From NCBI GenBank assembly GCA_963204835.1, contig CAUJHJ010000014.1:1-64000 (forward strand): a stretch of 64,000 bases of DNA, written 5' to 3'. Under the pieces are notes generated by a model. It made no database searches. It was not told the DNA's origin and was given only the letters and a program-made list of their open reading frames with translations. This DNA is from Pseudomonadota bacterium (lineage in GTDB: Bacteria > Pseudomonadota > Gammaproteobacteria > Steroidobacterales > Steroidobacteraceae). Shown here in pieces: positions 44,582-53,385 of this stretch (the first letter of the stretch is position 1; each line of letters starts with the position of its first letter). The position numbers and the translations under genes were made by a program.

Positions 44582-46845
44582 CGCGTCGCGGGTGGACTCT
44601 TCCCGTACTGCTTGCGCTGTCCCTCGGTGCGCTGCTGCTCACGTTGCGCAGCATCGATCGCGCGCCGGCGGAAGTGGTGCCCGCGTCCGACCGGGCGGCC
44701 TTCTCCGCCGAGCGCGCCTACGCGCAGCTCACGGCGCTGATCAGGGAGAACCGCCCGCATCCCGCGGGCAGCGCCGCCAATCGCGTAATCGAAGAGCGCA
44801 TCGTGGCGCGGCTGCGGCAACTCGGCTACCAGCCCGAGGTCCAGGCCGGCCTCAAGTGCTCGACCCTCGCAAGCGGCTGCAGCGCGGTGCGCAACATCGT
44901 CGCGGTGCGCGCTGGGCGCGGGCACGGGGAGGCCGTGATGCTCACGGCGCACTACGACAGCGTGCCGGGCTCGGCGGCCGCGGCGGACGACGGCGCGGGC
45001 GTGGCCGCCCTGCTCGAAATGGCCGGATTGCTGTCGCAGCGCGCGCCTTCACTGCACGACATCGTGTTCCTGTTCGCGGATGCGGAAGAGAGCGGCCTGC
45101 GCGGGGCGATGCTGTTCGCCGATGCGCATCCACTGATGGCGCGCGTGGGCCTCGTCATCAACCTCGAGGCGCGCGGTGTGAGCGGCCCGAGCGCGATGTT
45201 CGAGACGAGCCCGAACAACGCCGCGCTGGTCGGCCTGTATGCGGCTGCGGTGGCGCGGCCGGTCGCCAACTCCCTCCTGTACGAAGTCTATCGGCGCATG
45301 CCGAACGACACCGACTATTCCGTCTACAAGCGGAAGGGAAAGCGCGGGCTCAATTTCGCCTTCACGCGCGGGGCCTCGCTTTATCACTCGGCGCGCGACG
45401 ACCTGGCGCACCTCGACCTCGCGTCGCTGCAGCACCAGGGGGAAAGCGCCTATGCCGTGCTGCTGCGCGCCGCCGATACGCCGCTGGCGGACCTCGATGC
45501 CGCGGGTGACGCGAGCTACATCGACCTCGGCGCCCGCGGGCTGCTCGACTGGCCATCGGCCTGGAACCTGCCGCTCGCCTGCGTGGCGCTCCTCGCCGTG
45601 CTGGCGCTCGCCTGGCGTCGTGCGCCGGTGCGGCTGCGCACCGGGGCCTGGGCGGCGCTCGCCCTGTTGCTGACGCTGGTGCTGGCGCCGGCGATCGGCT
45701 GGCTGCTGTCATGGCCGCTCGGCCAGTGGCCCGATGCGCACCCGCTCGATCATCCATACCCGTGGCCCGGGCGCATTGCACTGATCGCGGCTGCGGTGCT
45801 GGCGACGTTGCTCGCTGCGCAATGGGCCGGGCGGCGCGCAGGCGCGACAGCACTCACGGGCTTCATCTGGATCGTGCAGGCGCTGCTCGCGGTACTCGTG
45901 GCCGTCGCGGTGCCGGGCGCGGCCTATCTTTACCTGTTGCCCGTCGGCGTGTTCGTGATCGTCGCGCCCATCGAGTCATTTGCAGCGCGCGACCGGGAGG
46001 GGCTGCAAGTGGCGGCCGCAGCAGGCTTCCTCGCTGCCGCATGGCTCGGCCTGTACCACTTCAGCCTCGCGGAAGCGGTGTTCGGCTTCAAGCTTGCCCA
46101 TCTGCAGATGCTGGCGCTGCTGCTCCTCAGCGTGCCCTTGCTGCCGCTCGCTGCGGGGCCTGCGGCGCGGCGCGGCGCCTGGTTCGGGATCGGCAGCGTC
46201 GTGCTGGTCGTCGTCGCGGCCGCGATCATTGGCTGGCGCGTGCCTGCGCATACGCCGGATCGACCACGCGCCGTCAACCTCGTGTACGTCGAGGACAGCG
46301 GGGCCGCCGCGCCGCAGTGGCAGATCGAGACCTTCGGTGGTGCAGGCGGGGACGTGCTGGAAGCCATGGGCTTCACGGCAGGCGAGCAGGACGTGCAGCG
46401 CTACGGCGTGCTGCCGTATCGCTCGCCCGTGCGCCCCGCGAAGTCCATGGCATTGCCCATGCCGGTGCTCGCCATCGAAGAAGATCGCGTCGAGGGCGGC
46501 CGCCGCATCCTGCGCGGCAGTGTCAGGAGCCAGCGCGCGAGCTTCTCGCTGGGCCTGTCATTCCCTGCAGCCTCTCCGGTGCTTGCGATGAGCATCGAGG
46601 GCCAGCCGGTGCTCGATTCGCCCATGGACAAGCTGCGGGTCGTGCAGCTGATCGGCGTCGGCGACGCGACCGTCCGGTTCGAGATCGTCGCGCGGCCCGC
46701 CATGCCGCTGCCCATCAATGCTTTCGATGTCGGCACGCTCGAGCCGGTGGGCGAGGCGGGCGCGATCCTCGCGCGTCGCCCCGCCCTTGCCGCCCCAATC
46801 CAGTCCGGAAACCAGACCTTGGCCATCCATCGATTCGGATTCTGA
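44578..46845 (+). CDS. Membrane-integrated M28-family metallopeptidase
   Basis: A 755-residue protein: an N-terminal anchor (about 7-24), an M28 dizinc aminopeptidase domain (about 40-310) with ligands H125 (TAHYDSVPGS), D137/D138, E170/E171 (DAEESG), E197 (NLEARG) and H270 (SLYHSARDD), then about eight membrane helices (about 325-565) and a C-terminal beta-rich extracytoplasmic domain. The layout resembles ERMP1/Pff1-type peptidases. The peptidase would face the periplasm. ATG overlaps the DctQ stop, and GH172 begins 1 bp after its stop. Confidence 0.88.
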   Translation: MTRRGWTLPVLLALSLGALLLTLRSIDRAPAEVVPASDRAAFSAERAYAQLTALIRENRPHPAGSAANRVIEERIVARLRQLGYQPEVQAGLKCSTLASGCSAVRNIVAVRAGRGHGEAVMLTAHYDSVPGSAAAADDGAGVAALLEMAGLLSQRAPSLHDIVFLFADAEESGLRGAMLFADAHPLMARVGLVINLEARGVSGPSAMFETSPNNAALVGLYAAAVARPVANSLLYEVYRRMPNDTDYSVYKRKGKRGLNFAFTRGASLYHSARDDLAHLDLASLQHQGESAYAVLLRAADTPLADLDAAGDASYIDLGARGLLDWPSAWNLPLACVALLAVLALAWRRAPVRLRTGAWAALALLLTLVLAPAIGWLLSWPLGQWPDAHPLDHPYPWPGRIALIAAAVLATLLAAQWAGRRAGATALTGFIWIVQALLAVLVAVAVPGAAYLYLLPVGVFVIVAPIESFAARDREGLQVAAAAGFLAAAWLGLYHFSLAEAVFGFKLAHLQMLALLLLSVPLLPLAAGPAARRGAWFGIGSVVLVVVAAAIIGWRVPAHTPDRPRAVNLVYVEDSGAAAPQWQIETFGGAGGDVLEAMGFTAGEQDVQRYGVLPYRSPVRPAKSMALPMPVLAIEEDRVEGGRRILRGSVRSQRASFSLGLSFPAASPVLAMSIEGQPVLDSPMDKLRVVQLIGVGDATVRFEIVARPAMPLPINAFDVGTLEPVGEAGAILARRPALAAPIQSGNQTLAIHRFGF

Positions 46846-46846
46846 C

Positions 46847-47932
46847 ATGCCCTTCACCAGCGAACGCCCGCCCTACGATCTCAATACGAACCTGAAGTCG
46901 CGCTCGATTTCCTTCGAGAACCCGACCGGCGCGCCGGGCGCGGGCGGGCGCGCGGCGAGCCCGCTCGGCGCGGGCCGCAAGGGCTCTGCGGTGCGCCTCG
47001 TGTACCCGGGCGAGAGCGTGGAACTCGCGGACATCGCCGGCCCCGGCACGATCCGCCACATCTGGCTCACGACGCACGCGAAGCAGGAGATCCTCCGGGG
47101 CTGCGTGATCCGTGCCTACTGGGAAGGCCAGTCGCATCCCGCCATCGAAGCGCCGCTCGGGGATTTTTTCGGTTTCGCGCACGGCTGCACGCCGGCCTTC
47201 CAGAGCTGCGCGCACTCGGTCGGCGGTGCGCTCGGCATGAACATCTGGCTGCCGATGCCCTTCGTGCGCCGCGCGCGCCTCGTGCTGACGAACGAGGGGC
47301 CGGTGCGCATGCCGCTCTTCTACCAGATCGACTACACCGCGGGCGATGCGCACCGCGAGGACGTCGGGCGCCTGCACGTGCTCTTCCGCCGCGAGAATCC
47401 CACGACGCCGGGCGCGGACTTCGAGCTCCTGCCGCGCCGCGAAGGACGCATCCGCTTCCTCGGCACCGTGATCGGGGTGCGGCCGCTCGATCCGCGCTGG
47501 TGGGGCGAGGGCGAGATGAAGGCCTGGATCGACGGCGACGAGGCCCATGCCACGATCGTCGGCACGGGCACCGAAGACTATGTCGGCCTTTCCTGGGGCA
47601 TCCAGGCGAATGCCTTCCTCTATCACGGCGCGAACTGGCGCGAGCACGACGATCCGACGACGACGGGCGCGGTGTCGATCTACCGCTGGCACCTGCCCGA
47701 TCCGGTTGTCGCGGAGCGCAGCCTGCGCGTGACGATCCAGCAGATCGGGCATTCGCCGCGCGGCAACGCGCAGACGATCGACGACTACCTGTCCGAGTTG
47801 TATGAACGATCCGACGACTGGTCGTGCGCGAGCTTCTGGTATGAGGCGGCGCCCAGCGCGCCGCTGCCGCCGATGCCCGATGCCGCCGCGCGGCTGCGCG
47901 ACCTGCCAGCGCCACCGGAGAAGGTGAAGTAG
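46847..47932 (+). CDS. GH172 (DUF2961) glycoside hydrolase
   Basis: A 361-residue DUF2961 protein, now family GH172: LADIAGPGTIRHIWLTT, FFGFAHG, MNIWLPMPF, WGEGEMKAWIDGDE and IVGTGTEDYVGLSWG. The acidic residues of the last two segments are the likely catalytic pair. Characterised members act on alpha-D-fructofuranosyl or alpha-D-arabinofuranosyl linkages. No signal peptide is visible, so it would act in the cytoplasm on imported material. It lies 1 bp after the M28 gene and 2 bp before the isomerase gene. Confidence 0.88.
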   Translation: MPFTSERPPYDLNTNLKSRSISFENPTGAPGAGGRAASPLGAGRKGSAVRLVYPGESVELADIAGPGTIRHIWLTTHAKQEILRGCVIRAYWEGQSHPAIEAPLGDFFGFAHGCTPAFQSCAHSVGGALGMNIWLPMPFVRRARLVLTNEGPVRMPLFYQIDYTAGDAHREDVGRLHVLFRRENPTTPGADFELLPRREGRIRFLGTVIGVRPLDPRWWGEGEMKAWIDGDEAHATIVGTGTEDYVGLSWGIQANAFLYHGANWREHDDPTTTGAVSIYRWHLPDPVVAERSLRVTIQQIGHSPRGNAQTIDDYLSELYERSDDWSCASFWYEAAPSAPLPPMPDAAARLRDLPAPPEKVK

Positions 47933-47934
47933 CC

Positions 47935-49455
47935 ATGAGCGACACGATCCACATCTACCTGCCGGGTGACTACCGGCCCAAGCCGAACGAACTCGCGATG
48001 CCGCTGGTCGAGGAATCGACGCGCCAGCTCGAGCGCGCGCTCGATCGCCTCGGGCGGCGCCACAAGCGGATCGAAGGCCTGCTGACCCGGCCCGACGAAT
48101 CGATCGAACGCCTCGGCCCCATCGACGATCCACTGATCGGCGTCTACGCGCACTGGGTGTATGGGCCGCATACCACCGACGGCGTGGTGGGCAAGGACTC
48201 CCCGCTGCTCCTCGCGAGCAATTTCTCCGGTACCTGGCCGGGCCTCGTGGGGCTGCTGAACACCGCCGCCTGCCTCGAGAGCGTGGGCCGGCGCGCGAGC
48301 CGCATCTGGACCGACGCGACCGACTGGAGCGCCGACGAGGCTTTCATGGCGCGGCTCGACGCCTGGTGCCGGGACGGCGCCGTGAGCTATGCGACAGACG
48401 CCCTGCACCAGCCGCCGCCGACGCCGGCTGCGGCCGCGCAGCGCGCGGCCGGGGTGCACGGCGAGTTCAAGCGCCGTCGCGCGCTCGCCCTCATGCTCGG
48501 CGACACCTCGATGGGCATGATCAACGGCTACTTCGGCCCGCGCTGGCTCAACCGCGTCGGTTTCGCCGAGCACAAGGTCGACCAGGCCTGGATCATCGAG
48601 CGCGGGCGCAGCGTCACGGAGAAGCGCATCGACGACGCGCTCGCCTTCGTGCGCGACCGCGGCGTCACGTTCCACTACGGCGAGGCCGGTGCCGCCGACT
48701 ACGACGTAAACGCGACGCGCGAACAATTGCGCGATTACCTCGCCGTGCTCGACCTCGTGAACGAGTTCCGCGCCGACTGCATCGGCTGGCAGTACCAGCT
48801 GGGTCTCATCCGGCTGCGCCCGCCGTCGGATTTCGCCGAGGGCCTGTTCAACTCGGCCTGCCGCCCCGAATCGAACGGCGACACGATCGTCGATGCGACC
48901 GAAGCCGACCAGGGCAACGTGCTGCCGATGGAAATGATGAAACGCCTGCTGCGTGCAAAGGGCCTGCACCAGGCGGTCTTCTTCCACGACATCCGCTGGG
49001 GCGCGGAGCACGACGGGCGCTTCCTCTGGGTGCTGCTCAACTCGGGTTCGAGCGGCGCCTATGCCTTCAACCACGACCCCGACAGCTTGCGCGGCGTGCA
49101 CAGCTATCGCCAGCCGGCGGCCTATTTCCCGGTGCCCGGCGGCACCTTCGCGGGCGAGAGCCTGCCGGGCGCGATCACCTGGGCGCGCGCCTACCTCGCG
49201 GGCGAAGAGCTGTGGATGGATATCGGCCGCGGCAGCGTCGAGAAGCTGCCACCGGCCGTGCGCGATGCCTGGTGGAACGGCACGACGCGCCAGTGGCCCT
49301 TCATGGCAGCGGACCTCGGCATCGGCCGCGACACGCTCATGGCGCACTACCTGAGCAACCACATCGCCGTGGCCTACGGCGACATCTTCCACGAGATGAT
49401 CGCGCTCTCGAAGGCCATGGGGTATCGCGTCCGCGTCCTGGCCGAGGCGCGCTGA
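47935..49455 (+). CDS. L-fucose/D-arabinose isomerase-like protein (FucI/AraA superfamily)
   Basis: A 506-residue protein of the fucose/arabinose isomerase group: an N-terminal Rossmann-like domain (residues about 1-180), a central domain with DRGVTFHYGEAG and FNSACRPESNGDTIVDATEAD, and a C-terminal domain containing LLNSGSSGAYAFNH. Metal-ligand candidates are the acidic residues in DATEAD. FucI-type enzymes isomerise L-fucose and D-arabinose. Position between GH172 and a sugar kinase argues for an aldose-ketose isomerase; sugar specificity is inferred. Confidence 0.75.
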   Translation: MSDTIHIYLPGDYRPKPNELAMPLVEESTRQLERALDRLGRRHKRIEGLLTRPDESIERLGPIDDPLIGVYAHWVYGPHTTDGVVGKDSPLLLASNFSGTWPGLVGLLNTAACLESVGRRASRIWTDATDWSADEAFMARLDAWCRDGAVSYATDALHQPPPTPAAAAQRAAGVHGEFKRRRALALMLGDTSMGMINGYFGPRWLNRVGFAEHKVDQAWIIERGRSVTEKRIDDALAFVRDRGVTFHYGEAGAADYDVNATREQLRDYLAVLDLVNEFRADCIGWQYQLGLIRLRPPSDFAEGLFNSACRPESNGDTIVDATEADQGNVLPMEMMKRLLRAKGLHQAVFFHDIRWGAEHDGRFLWVLLNSGSSGAYAFNHDPDSLRGVHSYRQPAAYFPVPGGTFAGESLPGAITWARAYLAGEELWMDIGRGSVEKLPPAVRDAWWNGTTRQWPFMAADLGIGRDTLMAHYLSNHIAVAYGDIFHEMIALSKAMGYRVRVLAEAR

Positions 49456-49456
49456 G

Positions 49457-50953
49457 ATGGAGGGACGCTATGTGCTGGGTGTCGATGGCGGCACCGAGGG
49501 ATTGCGCGCGGGCCTCTTCGACCTCGCGGGCACGCCGCTCGCGTTCGCCGCGACGCCGTACGAGACGCGCTTTCCCCAGCCGGGCTGGGCCGAGCAGCAG
49601 CCGCAGGACTGGTGGGTCGCGCTCGGCGAGTCGGTCCGCAAGTGCGTGCAGGCCGCAGGGGTCGACGCGGGTTCGATCGCGGCGCTCGCGCTCGATACGA
49701 CCTGCTGCTCCGTGGTGATGCTCGACGCGCAGGGCGAGGCGCTGCGCCCTTCGCTCATCTGGATGGACGTGCGCGCGCAGGAGCAGGCGCAGCGCGTCGC
49801 GGCGACGGGCGATGCGGCGCTGCGCGTCAACAGCGACGGGCGCGGCCCGGTGTCGGCGGAATGGATGATCCCGAAGGCGTTGTGGCTCAAGGAACATGAG
49901 CTGCGGGCCTTCGATGCGGCCCACACGGTGTGCGAGTACCAGGATTACCTCAACCTGCGGCTGACCGGCCGGCGGGTCGCGAGCCTGAACAACGTGTCCG
50001 TGCGCTGGCACTTCCGCTCGCAGCAGGGCGGCTGGGCCCGCGGCCTGATCGAGCGAGCCGGCATACCCGAACTGGCCGACAAGTGGCCGCGCGAGGCACT
50101 CGCGCCCGGCACGCTGATCGGTCCGTTGCTCGACGATGCGGCTGCGCACCTCGGCCTCGCCGTTGGCACGCCGGTGGTGCAGGGCGGCTCGGATGCGTCG
50201 ATGGCGGTGATCGGCCTCGGCGTGGTCGATGCCGGCGCCATGGCGCTCGTCACGGGATCGTCGCACCTGCAGCTCGGGCTCAGCGCGCGCGCCCTGCACG
50301 GCTCCGGCATCTGGGGCTCCTACGCCGACGCCATCCTGCCGGGACTGCATCTCGTCGAAGGGGGCCAGACGTCCACCGGATCGATCGTCAACTGGTTCCG
50401 CAAGCTCGCCGGCCGCGATGTGCCGTATGAAGCGCTCGACGCCGAAGCGGCGGCGGTGGCCATTGGCTCCGAGGGCGTGCTGGTGCAGGACCATTTCCAG
50501 GGCAACCGCACCCCGCACACCGACCCGCTGTCGCGTGGCGCGATCGTGGGGTTGAGCCTCAAGCACGACAGGGGCCACATCCTGCGCGCCATGATGGAAT
50601 CGGTGGCCTACGGGACGCGCCTGATCCTCGAGAACATGGCGGCCAATGGATTCGCCGTGCGCGAGCTCACGCTGGCGGGCGGGGTGGCGAAGTCGCCGCT
50701 CTGGCTGCAGATCCATGCCGACGTGGTCGGCCTGCCGCTCAAGCTCACGCAGACGAGCGAGGCCGCCTGCCTCGGCAGCGCGGTACTCGCCGCCGTCGGT
50801 GCGGGCAGCTTCGGCTCGGTTGCCGAGGGCGCGCGCGCCATGACCCGGGTGACCCGGGTCGTCGAGCCCGACCCGCGCGCGCACGCGGCCTACGCCCGCC
50901 ACTACGGGCGCTACCGCGCGCTCTACCCGGTCCTCGGCCCGCTCACCGCCTGA
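49457..50953 (+). CDS. FGGY-family carbohydrate kinase
   Basis: A 498-residue FGGY sugar kinase of the ASKHA fold: phosphate-1 motif LGVDGGTEGLRAGLFDLAG, LALDTTCCSVVMLD, SLIWMDVRA, and the adenosine-side motif LTLAGGVAKSPLWLQIHADV. Family members phosphorylate ribulose, xylulose, fuculose or glycerol. It starts 1 bp after the isomerase stop, so the expected substrate is the ketose made by that enzyme. No sugar-phosphate aldolase or epimerase follows. The TonB receptor begins 162 bp downstream behind its own promoter region. Confidence 0.9.
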   Translation: MEGRYVLGVDGGTEGLRAGLFDLAGTPLAFAATPYETRFPQPGWAEQQPQDWWVALGESVRKCVQAAGVDAGSIAALALDTTCCSVVMLDAQGEALRPSLIWMDVRAQEQAQRVAATGDAALRVNSDGRGPVSAEWMIPKALWLKEHELRAFDAAHTVCEYQDYLNLRLTGRRVASLNNVSVRWHFRSQQGGWARGLIERAGIPELADKWPREALAPGTLIGPLLDDAAAHLGLAVGTPVVQGGSDASMAVIGLGVVDAGAMALVTGSSHLQLGLSARALHGSGIWGSYADAILPGLHLVEGGQTSTGSIVNWFRKLAGRDVPYEALDAEAAAVAIGSEGVLVQDHFQGNRTPHTDPLSRGAIVGLSLKHDRGHILRAMMESVAYGTRLILENMAANGFAVRELTLAGGVAKSPLWLQIHADVVGLPLKLTQTSEAACLGSAVLAAVGAGSFGSVAEGARAMTRVTRVVEPDPRAHAAYARHYGRYRALYPVLGPLTA

Positions 50954-51032
50954 TTCTCGCCGCCGAAAACCGGGCGCTTGCCGTTGCGGGGGCGCCACGA
51001 TTGCGCCCGGGCCGCGAGCCTGCAATTGGCGA

Positions 51033-51088
51033 TTGACAAACAGGCGCATTGTGATATTTCTAGTCGGAGAAATTTTCTAGGCAGAAAA
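51033..51088 (+). promoter_or_regulatory. Promoter/operator region of the TonB receptor
   Basis: A perfect -35 hexamer TTGACA (51033-51038) is followed, 16 bp on, by the weak -10-like TATTTC (51055-51060). Downstream at about 51068-51078 lies AGAAATTTTCT, a near-palindrome sharing AAATTTTC with the operator at 40245-40282. This suggests control by the same regulator. Confidence 0.5.
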
Positions 51089-51115
51089 ATGCCATACAAC
51101 ACCAGGAGAGGTCCC

Positions 51116-53371
51116 GTGCCAAAGTCTTCGTTCATTGGGGGCGGCAAGTGGTTGATGGCCGGCGGTGCGCTGGCGGCTTGCGGCGCGGGCCTGCCGGCCG
51201 TAACCGCGGCGCAGGACAAGGGCTCCGCGCAGCAGATCGAAGAGGTCATCGTCACGGCCTCCCGCCGCAGTGAAACGCTGCAGGACACGCCGCTGTCCGT
51301 CACCACCTTCGACCCGGGCCAGCTCGCGGTCGGCGGCCTCACCAAGCTGTCGGACGTCCTCGACTACACGCCGGGCGTCTATTTCAGCGGCGGCAGCGCC
51401 CCGACCCACAACACGATCAGCATGCGCGGCGTGTCCACTTTCACGTCGGCGCCCACGGTCGGCACCTACATTGACGATATCCCCCTCGGATCGAGCAGCG
51501 GCAAGGCGGATGGCGCAGGCCTCGTGCTCGACGCCATGAAGGCGGGCATCGAGCGGGTCGAGATCGTCAAGGGACCGCAGGGCACGTTGTATGGCGCCTC
51601 CTCGATGGGCGGCATCGTGCGCTACGTCACGGCCGACCCCTCGAAGGAGGATTTCAGTGCTTCGATCGGCACGGACATGTCGGTGACCGACCACGGCCGG
51701 TCCAACCAGCAGTACACGGGCCGGCTGAGCGTGCCGCTCATGAAGGACCGGGTCGGCTTCACGTTCTCCGGGTATTACGAGGAGATCGGCGGCTTCATCG
51801 ACCGCATCCCGCAGTCGGCCAGCGGCGCCGCCAGGGACGTCGATGGTTCGGAGAACTACGGTGGCCTCGCCAAGCTCGGCGTGAACTTCACCGACCGCTT
51901 CAGCGGCTCGCTGCTCGCGATGCACGACAAGGTCACCTTCAACGGGCGCAACATCGTGGCGCTCGACGGCGGCCCGCCGTTCGTGCCCGCAAATGGCCCC
52001 TATGACACCGACACGGCCCACTCGGACGACGAAAGCACTTTCGACCTGGTGGGCGCCACGCTCAACTACGAGTTCGATTTCGCGAACCTGATTTCCTCGA
52101 CCAGCTACCAGGAACGCGAGGTCCTCTCGACCACCGACCTGGTGGCGGACTTCGGCCCTCTGGTGGCGCTGTTCTGCGGCTGCACGGTCAACAATGCGCC
52201 GTTCACCGGATCGACGACCACCGATCGCTTCGTGCAGGAAGTGCGCCTCGTGTCGAAGGCGGCCGATAAGGCCGCGGGCAACATGGAATGGACCGTCGGC
52301 GCAATCTATTCGAAGGAGAAAAGCGGCAACGGCCAGCGCCTTGCGGGACTGCCCTCGAACTTCCTGCTGCTCGACGTCAACATTCCCTCGACGGTCGAGG
52401 AGACCGCGGCATTCGCCAACTTCACCTACTACCTGACGCCCGACTTCGACCTGACGGTCGGTGCGCGCATCGCGGACGTCAAGGCCTCGGTGGAGGTCGT
52501 CGACGGGCCGCAGATCCTGCTGAACAACGTGCCGCCGACCAAGGTCAGCGATACGGTGGATACCTACAGCTTCTCGGCGCGGTACCGCCCGACCGACTCG
52601 CTGTCGCTCTATGGGCGCATCGCGAGCGGCTACCGGCCGGCCTCGGCCAACCTGCCGCTGATCCAGAACGGCCAGAACGCCGCGCCCGCGATCGTCAAGT
52701 CCGACACGTTGTGGAGCTATGAACTCGGCGCCAAGGGTTACGCGGCCGGCGGCATGCTCTCGTATGACGTCGCCGCCTGGTACATCAAGTGGAAGGACCT
52801 GCAGTCCACCATCTATGTCAACGGCGCGCAGACCGGTGGCAACGCCAGCAGCAACGTGACGGCCTACGGATTCGAAGGCGCGCTCACGATGGCGCCCAGT
52901 GACGAGTTCCGGGTGATCGCGAGCCTCGCGTATGCCGACAGCACGCTCGATAGCGACGAGACACGCTCGTTCGGTGCCGTCGCGGGCGAGAACATGCCGG
53001 GCATCCCGGCGTGGACGTATGCCCTGCGGGCCAGCCGCGACTTCAAGTTCGGCGAGAAAGTCGATGCGACCATCAATGCCGGCCTGCGCTACATGGATGA
53101 TCGCGATACGGGCTTCGAGGGGGGCATTGGCGAGAACGGCCAGACCATCACTCCGCGCATCTACAACTTCGTGGCGGAGGACCATGTCGTTGCCGACCTG
53201 AGCCTCGCGCTCACGCGCGGCAAGTTGAGCGGCTCGCTGTACGCGACCAACCTGTTCGACAAGTACGCGTACTCGGGCGGCTCGGCGCGCCCGGCGGCGG
53301 GCTTCATCCGCGCGACGGCCAACGTGATACAGCCGCGCACAGTGGGATTCACGCTCAACTACAAGTTCTGA
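51116..53371 (+). CDS. TonB-dependent outer-membrane receptor
   Basis: A 751-residue receptor. Signal peptide about 1-35, TonB box-like IEEVIVTASRR, plug domain to about residue 170 (ERVEIVKGPQGTLYGASSMGG), then a 22-strand barrel ending in VIQPRTVGFTLNYKF with terminal Phe. Start: GGAG lies 7 bases before GTG 51116; ATG 51089 gives an in-frame but ribosome-site-poor alternative. It would import a large or scarce ligand for the preceding catabolic genes. The S33 hydrolase follows 14 bp later. Confidence 0.93.
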   Translation: MPKSSFIGGGKWLMAGGALAACGAGLPAVTAAQDKGSAQQIEEVIVTASRRSETLQDTPLSVTTFDPGQLAVGGLTKLSDVLDYTPGVYFSGGSAPTHNTISMRGVSTFTSAPTVGTYIDDIPLGSSSGKADGAGLVLDAMKAGIERVEIVKGPQGTLYGASSMGGIVRYVTADPSKEDFSASIGTDMSVTDHGRSNQQYTGRLSVPLMKDRVGFTFSGYYEEIGGFIDRIPQSASGAARDVDGSENYGGLAKLGVNFTDRFSGSLLAMHDKVTFNGRNIVALDGGPPFVPANGPYDTDTAHSDDESTFDLVGATLNYEFDFANLISSTSYQEREVLSTTDLVADFGPLVALFCGCTVNNAPFTGSTTTDRFVQEVRLVSKAADKAAGNMEWTVGAIYSKEKSGNGQRLAGLPSNFLLLDVNIPSTVEETAAFANFTYYLTPDFDLTVGARIADVKASVEVVDGPQILLNNVPPTKVSDTVDTYSFSARYRPTDSLSLYGRIASGYRPASANLPLIQNGQNAAPAIVKSDTLWSYELGAKGYAAGGMLSYDVAAWYIKWKDLQSTIYVNGAQTGGNASSNVTAYGFEGALTMAPSDEFRVIASLAYADSTLDSDETRSFGAVAGENMPGIPAWTYALRASRDFKFGEKVDATINAGLRYMDDRDTGFEGGIGENGQTITPRIYNFVAEDHVVADLSLALTRGKLSGSLYATNLFDKYAYSGGSARPAAGFIRATANVIQPRTVGFTLNYKF

Positions 53372-53385
53372 TCGGGAAGGGGCCG

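Noticed and set aside
47935..50953. Classical L-fucose catabolic operon
   Set aside because: No fuculose-phosphate aldolase or fucose permease is present and GH172 is not a fucosidase family; kept only as an alternative.
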